In this document: positions 31,426 to 43,459 of the stretch, one piece after another
How the letters are laid out: every line of letters begins with the position of its first letter
How positions within the stretch are numbered: position 1 is the stretch's first letter
DNA from: Eleginops maclovinus
Lineage: Eukaryota > Chordata > Actinopteri > Perciformes > Eleginopidae
NCBI RefSeq assembly: GCF_036324505.1
Contig: NC_086363.1
Span: forward strand, 6,142,655-6,206,654
Length of the DNA stretch: 64,000 nucleotides
Direction of reading: 5' to 3'
Made by a program: the position numbers and the translations under genes
The notes under the pieces: generated by a model
Database searches by the model: none
What the model was told of the DNA's origin: nothing
What the model saw: only the letters and a program-made list of their open reading frames with translations

Positions 31426-32536
31426 GTATGTACACCAGAGGTTTGCTTGGATAAGAATAACATTTTCCCCTCTTCAATACGTGTTTTCTGCTAAGTCACC
31501 ATCACTAAACTACGACTGGATATAACCACGATCAGAGCTCATATGAGTCACGACGATAACCTTAGCTTCAGAACGTGGTCTACAGCTAGCATTTTCATTT
31601 TCAACCCGTTTTCTCTCTCTCATGTTGTATAATGGTAACTTCTTACTAGTATTTTCGTCTATGATACAATGTTCGATGCTGAATGGTGAATATATGCGAC
31701 ACTTTGCCGCACTATAAGGCCGGGCTTGGGTTTCACTAAAGCAGGTGTGGTGAAGATAAGAACGGTGACTCGGGTTAATTTAACACCATAATGATTAAAA
31801 ATTTGATACGATTTAGCCAGATTAAAAAAACATTCCTTCATTTATATAGCAACTCGTTCACAACTATACATTTGACGCTAAATCCCGATGATATAGCCGT
31901 TAAGCGACCGTTAACGGTTCTCTCCTTTGCGTCAACTGTTTTCACCTAACGTCAATTCGACTAGGCCAACCAATATTGAATGAAGGCTTCTTTTTGTGCA
32001 TATTGCTGTTGGACTTTCGCTCTACACTACCTTAAATGTCATTGTTTGGGCTTTTTTTCCCCCCGGACAAAGCGTCTTTATACTAACGGCAGAGTGCTCG
32101 TCGTTGCTCAGACGCTTTTAACGTTACACCTCATTAATGTTGTATTTACAATTTAATGTATAGTGCCGTATTCCCTGACCATGTTCTTAATTTCCTCTGT
32201 AGCCGTACCTCAGCACGTGTTTGCGGAATCCATTGTCTGTCAGTGGACGCCATGTTGGCTAATGGCTACTTCCGCTGATTTGTAGCAACCCTATGGCAGC
32301 TGTCCCACTTTTACGAAACTAGCTTGTGAATAGAAATGATGATCCCGTTGTGTGGGCCAATGAAAGTGAAAGGAATCTAACGATAACAAACAGCATTTTA
32401 GCCTTGCAAGGTCTATGTTTGTCTAGTATTTGATTAATTGGTGTGTATGTATATTAAGATATGCATATGGTGTACCCTTTTTTTATAGCTCGTATGGCTG
32501 CATGTTAATAAATTACATGATTTCCTTTTTGTGCAG

Positions 32537-35500
32537 ATGCCTGAAGAAATGCACCAAGAGGAGGAGGCTGAGACCTTTGCCTTTCAGGCAGAGATTGCTC
32601 AGCTGATGTCCCTGATCATCAACACCTTCTATTCCAACAAAGAGATCTTCCTCAGGGAGTTGATCTCTAACGCCTCTGATGTAAGTTTGCAGGAAAAATG
32701 CATTGGGTTTTTTTTTTTTACGGATGGATGCATACATACATGCATGATATTACTTTTAACAGAACCTTGAATAAATGCATGTTGTGGCACCAGTCATAAA
32801 TATGATTTAAAAAATGAATAGGCTCCTGCATGCTTCAAAATGATACCAAAATTCTTGATGTGTTTTTTTTTATTTGTTTTTAAGGCTTTGGACAAAATTC
32901 GCTATGAAAGCTTGACTGACCCCACCAAGCTGGACAGTGGCAAGGATCTGAAAATTGAAATCATCCCCAACAAAGCTGAGCGTACCCTGACCCTCATCGA
33001 CTCTGGAATCGGCATGACCAAGGCTGACCTCATTAACAACCTGGGTACCATCGCCAAGTCTGGCACTAAAGCCTTCATGGAGGCCCTGCAGGTACTACAG
33101 CGGAACAGGATTTTGAATCCAGGAAAAAAACTGTAACGTCCGTATTAGACCTAAATGCTACTCTATACAAAGGTTTTAAATGTTCTGTGTTCCTTCTAGG
33201 CTGGAGCTGACATTTCCATGATCGGTCAGTTTGGTGTGGGTTTCTACTCTGCCTACCTGACTGCGGAAAGGGTTGTTGTCATCACCAAACACAATGACGA
33301 TGAGCAGTACGTCTGGGAATCCTCTGCCGGAGGTTCCTTCACAGTCAAGGTTGACACCGGTGAGTGTTCCCACACAGATGCAAAAATAAAAGCAGTTGAG
33401 ATTAAAATTTGACCTTATCTGCTATTTACAAAACCTTTTGATTATGTAATTTACACATGCTAGTGCATATGTTTGCATCATTCAACTTATTGCTGCCAAT
33501 CTTAGGGGAAGCCTGAAAATGTGACCTTGCTCACATTTTATTTGGTGTCAACTTTTGGCATTCAGTAACATTGCAGAATATTTTTATTTGCGTAGTGTGC
33601 TACTTGACTCTTATTTAGTTCTATAGCCAAGCTCTTTCATTCTCTTAACAAAGACATTTTTTATTTTGCTCATGACTGTTCAATTCTATGCGCAGGCGAG
33701 CCCATTGGCCGTGGAACAAGGATCATCCTGCACCTGAAGGAGGACCAGATAGAATACATTGAGGAAAAGAGGATCAAGGAAATTGTCAAGAAGCACTCTC
33801 AGTTCATTGGTTACCCCATCACCCTGTTTGTAAGTATTCTATTGCATCTGGGCTTTTTTTCTTCTTTTTTGACGGGTTTAAACCGTTTGCGTATCGTTAA
33901 ACTCTTTATGATTTGCAGGTGGAGAAGGAGCGCGAGAAGGAGATCAGTGACGACGAGGCAGAAGAGGAAAAGGCAGAGAAGGAGGAGAAAGAAGAGGGTG
34001 AGGACAAGCCAAAGATCGAGGATGTGGGCTCAGACGATGAAGAGGACTCCAAAGACAAGGACAAGAAGAAGAAAAAGAAGATCAAGGAGAAGTACATCGA
34101 CGAGGAGGAGCTGAACAAGACCAAGCCCATCTGGACCAGGAACCCCGACGACATCACAAATGAAGAGTATGGCGAGTTCTACAAAAGTCTGACCAACGAC
34201 TGGGAGGATCACCTGGCTGTCAAGGTAAAGCATGCAACACAAGCAGCTGTTTAAGGGTTAATATGTGACTGTAGTAAAACTAAGTGATTTTATTTTTCTT
34301 CTTTACAGCACTTCTCAGTGGAGGGCCAGCTGGAGTTCAGGGCCCTGCTCTTTATTCCCCGCCGTGCACCCTTCGACCTCTTTGAGAACAAGAAGAAGAA
34401 GAATAATGTCAAGCTGTACGTCAGGAGAGTCTTTATCATGGACAACTGTGAAGAGATCATCCCGGAGTACCTGAGTAGGTTCACAATAAGTGTCACTACA
34501 ATAGCTGTTTCTTTAAATGTATACAAACGCTGCATGAAATGCTTCGAGTATTCCAATATCAATGTTTTTCTTTCATCTCCAGACTTTGTCCGTGGTGTGG
34601 TCGACTCTGAAGATCTGCCCCTCAACATCTCCAGAGAAATGCTGCAGCAGAGCAAGATCCTGAAGGTCATTCGCAAGAACATCGTCAAGAAGTGTCTGGA
34701 GCTCTTCATCGAGCTGGCAGAGGACAAGGAGAACTACAAGAAGTTCTACGAAGGTTTCTCCAAGAACCTCAAGGTATTGCATTGTTTAAATCCAACTACA
34801 CACACGCTTTACTGCCAAGTCCCATCTTTCATAATGCACTCTTTGTCTTCAGTGCATCTCCATGGATTGATGAGGTTAACTTTTTGTTATTTCATGTAGT
34901 GGTACCTTATAGCTTTTATAAGGCAGTGCAGGTAGAGCTACCACTGGCCAGTCATTTTGAAATTCACATGGCTTATGAATAGTTGCAGTATTGTCCTTTT
35001 GTACATAATCAGCCAGTAGTGTACATACCACTGTGCCGTAGTCACTTAGTGCTGTAGATCACATGCTTTAGTGATGCTGTATGACGAGTGTCGTACTAAA
35101 AGCCCATTCAGCTGGGTAATCTATATTTTGCGTTGTGTTAGAGGCTTCTGGGCTATGGGTTTTTGAAATGAGCATGTAATCTTAATTTTGTCAATCTCTC
35201 CCTCTGAAGCTGGGAATCCACGAGGACTCTCAAAACCGCAAGAAGCTGTCCGAGCTGCTGCTGTACCACAGCTCCCAGTCTGGAGATGAGACCACCTCCC
35301 TCACGGAGTACGTAACCCGCATGAAAGAGAACCAGAAGTCCATCTACTACATTACTGGTGAGTTTGTCTCCAAGGAAAACAGATTTTTGATGATTAAAGA
35401 CAAGAAAAAAATTAGGCTTCATATGGGAAATGAAATATAGTATTTTACTTAAACGAATAAATAAAACTGATCATTTCCATGACTTTGTTAGGTGAAAGCA

Positions 35501-36885
35501 AGGATCAGGTTGCCAACTCTGCCTTTGTCGAGCGAGTCCGCAAGCGTGGCTTTGAGGTCCTGTACATGACGGAGCCCATTGACGAGTACTGCGTCCAGCA
35601 GCTGAAGGAGTTCGACGGCAAGAGCCTGGTGTCTGTCACCAAGGAGGGTCTGGAGCTGCCCGAGGATGAGGAGGAGAAGAAAAAGATGGAAGAAGATAAG
35701 GCCAAGTTTGAGAACCTCTGCAAGCTCATGAAGGAGATCCTTGACAAGAAAGTGGAGAAGGTCAGTGTTCTTATTGAGCCGAGATTCATGTTGCAAACGA
35801 AGATGATTAGTATCGGAAAGGGTCAATCCACATGTACAGACGCTTGCGCTCCCTCGGCTCTTCAGTAATGTTTGACTTCAGACATTAGATTCAGCAAAGG
35901 TCAATCGATGATTACATCAAGTGAATAAAAACACTATTCATAGTTGCAGTGCTTGTAACGGCAGCTGATGGTGTTTTGTTTGGCAACAGGTGCTCTAACT
36001 GGTCCTTATGTATTCTGGTGAGTCTGATACAGCTACAAGTAGGCCCCTAGAGTCCGTCCTGAATGAGTTTTTGATTTACAGATGGGTTTTTTGAAAATAT
36101 AACTTAAGAGTGTGCTCTAACAAATGCCTGTTGAATTTGTATTGCCTGCTTTTAAAGTGTATTTAAATTGGTCTGTTTACTAGATGTTCAGATTTGGTTA
36201 AGTTTGCCATGCTGGTTGGTGTGTTGAGCCTTTTTTCTAACATGACTGTTCTGCATGGGTTTGATTAACTTGACTTTTGGAATCCGCCTGCAGTTAAAAC
36301 ACTTTGCATGTTTTTTGCTTATTCTAATGTCTGCCGTCTCTTCCAGGTGACCGTGTCCAACAGACTGGTGTCCTCACCCTGCTGCATCGTGACAAGCACT
36401 TACGGCTGGACGGCCAACATGGAGAGGATCATGAAGGCCCAGGCACTCAGGGACAACTCCACCATGGGCTACATGATGGCCAAGAAACACCTGGAGATCA
36501 ACCCTGACCACCCCATCGTGGAGACTCTGAGACAGAAGGCCGACGCTGACAAGAACGACAAGGCCGTGAAGGACCTGGTCATCCTGCTGTTCGAAACCGC
36601 CCTGCTGTCCTCAGGCTTCTCCCTGGACGACCCACAGACCCACTCCAACCGCATCTACAGAATGATCAAGCTCGGACTGGGTAAGAAACGCTGCAGATCA
36701 TTAATGGTATTTGTTTACGTGCCTGTTACTTTAATAAATCCCTAACAAATGTTCTTGTTCCTGTAGGTATCGATGACGACGATGTCCCCATTGAGGAGGC
36801 TACCTCAACAGCCATCCCAGATGAGATCCCTCCCCTAGAAGGAGAAGGCGAAGATGATGCATCACGCATGGAAGAAGTCGATTAA
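32537..36885 (+). CDS. hsp90ab1: Heat shock protein 90 beta (cytosolic, constitutive)
   Basis: ATP-dependent cytosolic chaperone that matures kinases and steroid receptors. Eleven coding exons: 32537-32680, 32885-33091, 33200-33359, 33696-33829, 33919-34224, 34309-34474, 34583-34773, 35210-35357, 35492-35760, 36347-36680, 36767-36885 (TAA). The total is 2178 nt and 725 residues; human has 724. The GHKL ATPase domain has [19 protein letters not shown] (catalytic Glu41 and Asn45 here), [22 protein letters not shown] and [13 protein letters not shown] charged Glu/Lys linker is encoded at 33919-34110. The middle domain has [13 protein letters not shown] with the catalytic-loop Arg. The C-terminus is MEEVD, the docking site for TPR co-chaperones. 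[20 protein letters not shown] and the linker fit the beta rather than the alpha form. The long minus-strand frames over these exons are shadows. Confidence 0.98.
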
Positions 36886-36890
36886 ACCAA

Positions 36891-36904
36891 CCCCCCCCCC
36901 CCCC
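36891..36904 (+). repeat. C14 homopolymer at the start of the hsp90ab1 3' UTR
   Basis: Fourteen consecutive C residues begin five bases after the TAA stop codon (36883-36885), in the sense orientation of the mRNA. Confidence 0.9.
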
Positions 36905-37301
36905 AAGATTTCTAACACTTTAGCCTCACTTTTCAATTGTTCATCCTTTAAACTGCAGTAACTGCAAAACAATTAGTCATTCATGTTGTTTGGTGGACCA
37001 ATGTTGCTCTTGCGTACGGAGCATTACTCTGCAAGGCCGTTATGAGAAACGCAGTTTTGGTTTTTGCTGTAATAAGTTCATGGTGGCAACACATGTGTTT
37101 TAAGAGTACCCTGTTGCACTGAGTTTTAAATGTTGGAGCGGTTATGTGTGAACATGGGAATGGTACATTCCATATCAGATCAGGTCTGGAGGGTGTGGGT
37201 TCTGCTCATGTGCAACACTGCACGCTGCATGGAGAGAGGACTGTAAGATTCCTTTGCCTGAGTCCAGGCTTGTCTGTATTCCAAGTCTTGTTTTGCAAAA
37301 A

Positions 37302-37307
37302 ATTAAA
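37302..37307 (+). terminator. hsp90ab1: hsp90ab1 polyadenylation signal
   Basis: ATTAAA about 415 bp past the stop, followed within about 15-25 bases by T- and GT-rich sequence. It gives a 3' UTR of roughly 36886-37325. Confidence 0.6.
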
Positions 37308-38298
37308 AGATGTAATACCTATATCTTGTCTTGGTTCTACTTATTAATGTCATTAGCTCGCTTTGCAAAATCTTTACAAAAGGATGTTTTTACATAAGCC
37401 AATGTCATGATTTACAACAACAGGAAAAACGCTTAATGAAAGTAAACTGCTGACGGTTAACTTAAGGCTGGAAGATGTGTTTGACTTATCGAAGTGGCCG
37501 CTAGGTGGAGACATGCTCCAGCTAATACGAAATGATAGTGACGGTCTTCAGAGAAATGTAATGCACTTACACTAAAGGTGTATTAGTTTAGTTAGGAAAT
37601 TGGGATGGCAAAGGTTTTTGTAAATTCCTTTGAAACTTGATACGGCCTGAAATGAAGGTAAAATGTTTACATCTGCTTTTTAACTTGAAGTGCTTTGTTA
37701 ATTTCCAAATCACACATTATCCTCAATGGACTCTAACCTGAAATTAGAACTGAATTGCATTATGTTGGACATGAGCAATTGGTGTAATACAAACATGTCA
37801 CACTTCAGGAACTGAGAAATACTGGTTCATTCACAAATGTGGTTTTTGACTTTCACAGTAAGCCAAAACAATACAGCCAATGAACATAAATGTGTCACAT
37901 GGTAAAATCAGATTGTAAAATACGGCCATTTCACAGAATCAGAGACTTTCTTCAACCAGTGAGGTTGAGCTCTTTTGGGGAAATGTAAAGCAGGTAGGTT
38001 CCTGTAAGTCATGTGTTTCGTACAAGTCTGAGGGGGTGGTGCATCTCTGTTATTCTCATCAGTAAAAACAGTGAAGTGTGGGTGTCTGTCGTCCCCCCCC
38101 CCACACACACACACACACGCATACACTATTCAAAGTGATAGTGGGGGAACTTCTGCTGTGTCATTCAGAAACATGCTGATATTTACAATTCTTTTGACAC
38201 CTTTAACGCCTGTTTAACGTGACCACCGCTTTAGTTTTGTTAGTCTTCAAATCATTTGCATTAAAGAAGAGAACTGACCAAATAATATCCCTGTGCAA

Positions 38299-38385
38299 GA
38301 AGACAAGATAACATGAACCTTTCTTAATCCCTGTGGGGAAATTTGAGTGTATACTATACACTATATAAAGAAGATAAAAAAAGGA
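38299..38385 (-). mobile_element. LINE 3'-end fragment (TTAATCCC type)
   Basis: AAGACAAGATAACATGAACC, then CTTAATCCCTGTGGGGAAAT. This is a diverged match to the terminus at about 29450-29490. Only the 3' end is visible and the limits are approximate. Confidence 0.5.
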
Positions 38386-38816
38386 CGTTTTAACATTTAT
38401 ATTTCAACGATGCAAATAGTTTAGGTTACAGTCTTACAATACGATCTAGATAGTAATGTAACAATCTTGGTTAGACAGGATTCGGATGTCTTGAACCAAA
38501 AGTGCACACAGTAAAAGTGCATAAATATTGAGGATCTATATGTTTGTTTTTATTTGCAGCAATTAGAAGAGTAACCGAAGAGGAAAAAGTGCAAAACTGA
38601 CGTGTAGGAAATGTTCTTATTGGTTAAATGTACCAAAGACTCAGTTTGTTTCACCTGATGGAACATTTCCTGGTTAATTTCATCAAGAGTCAGCGCAGGC
38701 TTCCCTTATATAATTAAAGGTGCATGTGGTGCGAATAGCCCTTGTTACAACAAAAGACTTCCTGTGGAAACATTTGACTCCTGTGTGTAAATCTGCTCTG
38801 TATGTAAATCTGCTGT

Positions 38817-38820
38817 GCGT

Positions 38821-38874
<54 letters not shown>
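38817..38874. repeat. (TG)n microsatellite
   Basis: About 55 bp of TG repeat with one TTT interruption near the left end. It produces Cys-Val open frames that are not genes. Confidence 0.95.
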
Positions 38875-38878
<4 letters not shown>

Positions 38879-39659
38879 CGGTGGGCTAGTGTGTACCATT
38901 CGCTTGCGGTGACACTGTGCTTTTGACCTTTGTATCCTGTCCCCTATCCTCCCTGTTTTTGTGGCTTAGTGACATACATCTGTTACAATGTGTTCTACCC
39001 TTCCTGTCTCTGTCTGCATATTTAATAGTGACTTTGTGACAATGTATATTAGTGTGTTAGTGCGTTTGGTATTCACTCAAGACAAATTAGGTAGTAAGAA
39101 GATGTAGTTCAGTCCACAGTATATGTTGGAATCACTCCATCCTGCAGGCCTGTGTGCAAAAGAGCAGTATCAGGTATCCAGGACATTTACATTGTAAGAC
39201 GTCAGAAACAACTGAAACCACGTTGTTGATTCCATTAGACGTAGTGTTACTTCTCACATTTGACAGCAATTGGTAAATACTAAAGACAGGAACATGATTT
39301 CAACACCCACATTATATAGGAAGGAAGCAAGATGAAGAAAAATAAAGAATGTATCATAAAGTATGCAGAAAGCCACGAAAACGTTTTCAGGCGAGGTGTG
39401 AGATTCACACACGGCCACACTGTGTTTGTTTTCCACATGTACAGTAAAGGAGTGCGGGGGTAAAGGTTAGAAAAGTGTCGCTGTGGTCTCATTGCTGCTG
39501 GTTTTAAACCCCAAAAACTATTAAAAGCAGAAGTTCACTGCTGATGATAAGAATGGACCTTTATCAAACCCCCGAAGGAGAAATGCAGTTTTCCACACAC
39601 GCACACAGTTGCATATTCACATACAAATGAACACAGTTATATGGACACGTGCACATGCA

Positions 39660-39830
39660 ACGAGAGGATCCAGAGCGGAGAGGCAGCCATTGTAGCCGGC
39701 GCCAGGGATCAGTTGGGGGTTCGGTGCCTTGCTCAAGGGCACCTCGGCAGGAGCCCAGGAGGTGATCTGGCTCCTATCCAGTATCAGTCCACACTCCGTC
39801 TTCCTTGTTCCAATCGAGATTGATAAGGTT
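39660..39830. repeat. Dispersed repeat fragment with CTTGCTCAAGGGCACCTCGG block
   Basis: Carries GGGGGTTCGGTGCCTTGCTC, then AAGGGCACCTCGGCAGGAGC, a block familiar from abundant teleost repeats and similar to the centre of the repeat at 19470-19645. Class not determined. Confidence 0.5.
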
Positions 39831-41289
39831 GATAAGTCTGATAGCAAGCATTTTTAGTTTTAAATAAGTAATAAAACTAGCGCTTGCGGCCTGCTAACTT
39901 AGCTTAGCACAAAGACTGCAAACAGCTAGCATGGCTCCATTTTATAGTAATGGCTCAATCTGCTGTAAAATAGTAAAAACTTAGATTTTGTAATTTATGC
40001 AAGGCCTGTTGACAGCAACATAATCAATAAATGTCTTTCAGTGGGTTAAAATTGTGCAATTTTCCCCCTTAAGAGTATACTTGTCTTTATTTTCACGAGG
40101 CAGTTTATTATAAACCTATTGTAGGAGCTTAAATTGAGCAAATAGGATCTCATACCCTTGCCTAAATGTTCGTTATTCGCATTTACACACCCAAGATGAT
40201 CGAAAAATGTGTGGCCAAAGAGGTCTCGGGTCTGAGACAACGGTTAATCTTCAAATGTCATCTAGCTTTCAGCAAGAAGGTTATGTACCAACCAACATGT
40301 CTAACTTTCACGCCTTTGACAAAGCCAGAACTCCTCCTTCATCCCAGCTGCTCTGTGACATTTGAACAAAACTAAAACAGTTTCTGGAAGCTCCCGAGTT
40401 ATGCCAAAAACAGTCAGCTCCTCACGCTTGCTATTACGAGTTACAATAAGAAAACACTCATCCATCCCAGCAGTCAGATCGAGAGCCTGCAGTGACTGGT
40501 TGTTGGGGCTGAAACTGGGGGGTCTGCATGTCTGCGGCCTCTCTCACCTCCACATACTTTTGATTTGTCCTTTGTATTATTTGAAAAGAGGACTGCAGAT
40601 GCGCACATCATGACGCACTGCTCTAAACCTTACGGGGTGTAGGACGTTGTGAAATGAGATGTGCGGGGAAATTCCCCCATTGAGCAGCTGTGAGATCAAT
40701 AAAACAGGGGGAAACTGTTTCACACACTTCACAGTCAAATACGCTCTTCAGTGAATCATTACAGAGGTCTTGTTTATGAATCAGTATTTGCAAAGAGCAG
40801 CTTTGTTTCGAAAATAACATATTTTCTTGATAAGACTGGAACGAGAGGATCTCGTGAGTAACCTAGTATTACTAAAGCCTTTTGCCGATGACACCCAACT
40901 CTATTTGGGGGCCCTTTACACCCTTGAAAACGGCTCTGAAAATTCCTGCAAAATTCAACTTATTGGTCCAAGACAGTAAAAAAACAAAACTGTGTATAGA
41001 CTTAACCACACCATCTCAACACGTTACACCTAAGGGAGAAACTTGGGTGTAATTGCATTGCAAACTAGCATTGTCAGTCCCACCGAATGTTGATGGAACT
41101 AAAAATGTTCTACCTACTCTCAGAGGATGAACCCTAATGAACACCTATATCACCTATTACGCAAAATCCATTTTTTCATGCTATCTATTCATAAATTGTT
41201 GTAACATCTGTGCTAAGAGATTCAGAAACTTGGAAAAAGATTCCCTCTCTTTTTGTCCTGATCCATTTACACTGACTGTGCAGTCTACT

Positions 41290-41985
41290 GAACCAGATTG
41301 AGAAACCATTTAAAGGCTCACGACACCTTTGCAGGTGTTTTGAGTGAATTAGCTGATTACAGTGACACCGTGAGTCTACAATATTGAACTTTTACACAAT
41401 ATTCAAATTTTCTGAGATACTGATTTTGGGGTTTTCATTAGCTGTAAGCTGTAGTCATCAAGATTAAGACAAATAAAGGCTTGAAAGATTTCCCTTTGTG
41501 TGTAATATATCCATATAATATAAGAGTTACACTTTTTTATTGAGTTAATGAAATAAATGAACTTTTCCACGATATTCTAATGTATTGAGATGCACCTGTA
41601 TGTAAAAACAAGTGTGAAAATGATCAGATTTACGCCTCTTTGTGATGTCACAAGTTTTTTAAGGGTTGCCGAACCATTAGCCCATAACCAACCAAGGTAA
41701 CACCCGTCCATCTTATCACCTGAATCTCCCCCGAGAGCGCCATTGTGTTTTTTTAAGCCAATCACCTCGCAGAGGGGCGTGGCCAGCAGATGCTCATTTG
41801 CATTTAAAGCTACAGACACAGAATCAGCACTTAAAACAGGGCTGAAACAGAGGGGTTTATGGCATGCTGCAACGCACGATCTGTTGGGTATTTCAAGCCA
41901 AACACTTCAGAGACATGTTTTATATATATCTGAGACCTATAATATATTGTTGGGAAAGAGTAGAATAGGGGACCTTTAAGCACAG
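41290..41985. repeat. Composite dispersed repeat
   Basis: The segment at about 41380-41605 (TTCAAATTTTCTGAGATACT through GAAATAAATGAAC to GAGATGCACCTGT) looks like one abundant fish repeat. The flanks (TTTAAAGGCTCACGACACCT on the left; GGGGCGTGGCCAGCAGATGC, CATTTGCATTTAAAGCTACA and AGGGGACCTTTAA on the right) look like a second. Together they suggest a nested insertion. Recognition is from memory of common teleost repeats. Confidence 0.5.
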
Positions 41986-42283
41986 CTGAAGTCATTTCTT
42001 TGGTTATTTGATCATTTTGTTATTTTACTAGCTTCTTTATGGTGCTTTAAAGTTCCACAGTTGTTAAAATGGTCTGCTCTTTCATTTAGTTTGTTAGCAG
42101 AGTCATTTATACTACCATTAATTACTTTCAGTTGCAGGCTGTGCATAACAAAATTATACATACACAAGGTTATTGTGTTATCTGCAAAGCAAACAGCACC
42201 AAGCGTGAGGCGAATCCACAAACAGTGTGAAACACTACAATAAAACATCTTCATTTCAAAGCGTTAAGTTAATTTAATATGCT

Positions 42284-42289
42284 TTTATT
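42284..42289 (-). terminator. slc35b2: slc35b2 polyadenylation signal (candidate)
   Basis: AATAAA on the minus strand about 1.17 kb past the slc35b2 stop. A second AATAAA lies at 42721-42726, so two alternative 3' ends are possible. Confidence 0.4.
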
Positions 42290-43459
42290 ATTAATCCAGT
42301 TACCAGAGGAAAAAGTATGATAAAAACAAGGTACCAGTAACATTGCATTTCCCTTGTAAGCTCTCTGTTCTGCTGACTCCTCCCTGGGTCTACATTATCT
42401 TCACATGCTCATGATGGTAACGACCACATCATTACCACCACCATCATCATGATCAGTCCTCCGAACATTCGTATGTAACGGTGAAAACACATGAAGCAGT
42501 CCTTTTACAAAAGTACACAACAGACAAGTTGGAAAATAAACAATGACTAAAGAGATATATTTACAAGACTTTTTAGCTCCAAGTTAAAACATGAAGTAAA
42601 ATCTGTGTCGAGACAACAACAAAAAAATCTTAAAATAATGCCGTGCAAAAAAGTACCCACAGCAGCATCTGGTTTCAGCGATGTCGGGGTAAAATGATAC
42701 CGTTTGTAAGTCGTGCGCTCTTTATTAACTGTAGTTTAACACCGTCTCTTAAAGCTGGTCGCACGTGGAACATGTTAATAAACCGTAAAATGATGGATCC
42801 ATGTGCACGACATGTTTCCGGCTGTTTGCAGCTTTACAAGATAAAATCCCTCATTAAGACACATAAAGGCCCCTGCTCTCCAACATGGAGGACTGTGAGA
42901 TTAAGCATCTGGCTATTGCGACTGAAAGATAAATCAACAGATAATAAGTGTTCAAATACTTGGGATACATTTTAAAAGGAGTGTAGGATTCAGAGGGTTT
43001 AGTGGCATCCTGCATTGAGGTTGCAGACTGAAACCAACCGTATAACCGCTTCGAACTTAATGCTTACCCATACAGCTCATACATTTTTCAGGGTCACAGT
43101 GACCTGTAATTGGCTGCACAAGCCACGTACGTTTTTTTTGGAAAAATATTCTACTGTTTAAGTGTGAAAGAGGTGAACAGGCAGTTTGCAAAGTTCATGG
43201 TCTGGGACTCGTGTATAAGACAATCTTACAGGCACTCAAAACTTCTGTGACTGCTGACCTGACAAATCACATGAACCCCTCGGGGTCAACTTGGTGTAAG
43301 AGTCAAAACTGCAAAATCCCTTTCTGTACCATTGCTAAGGAAAACAAAAACCCATGGAAAAGAACATTTAAAAAAAAGAACAATAGATACACACAAATAG
43401 ACCCAAAAAGTACCACAGAAAACGTGGTCCCAGTTCCCAGTTTCGTGAGACACAGAGTG

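Larger units (their letters stand above)
37330..42260. other. Intergenic region between hsp90ab1 and slc35b2
   Basis: Nearly 5 kb with no recognisable gene. It holds LINE-tail and other dispersed repeats (38299-38385, 39660-39830, 41290-41985), a TG microsatellite (38817-38874) and a palindromic kB-like site (40665-40677). Short open frames here are within repeats or at chance length. Confidence 0.65.

Noticed and set aside
34290..35826. Long minus-strand open frames over hsp90ab1 exons
   Set aside because: They mirror the plus-strand codons of a clearly conserved gene and have no family resemblance of their own.
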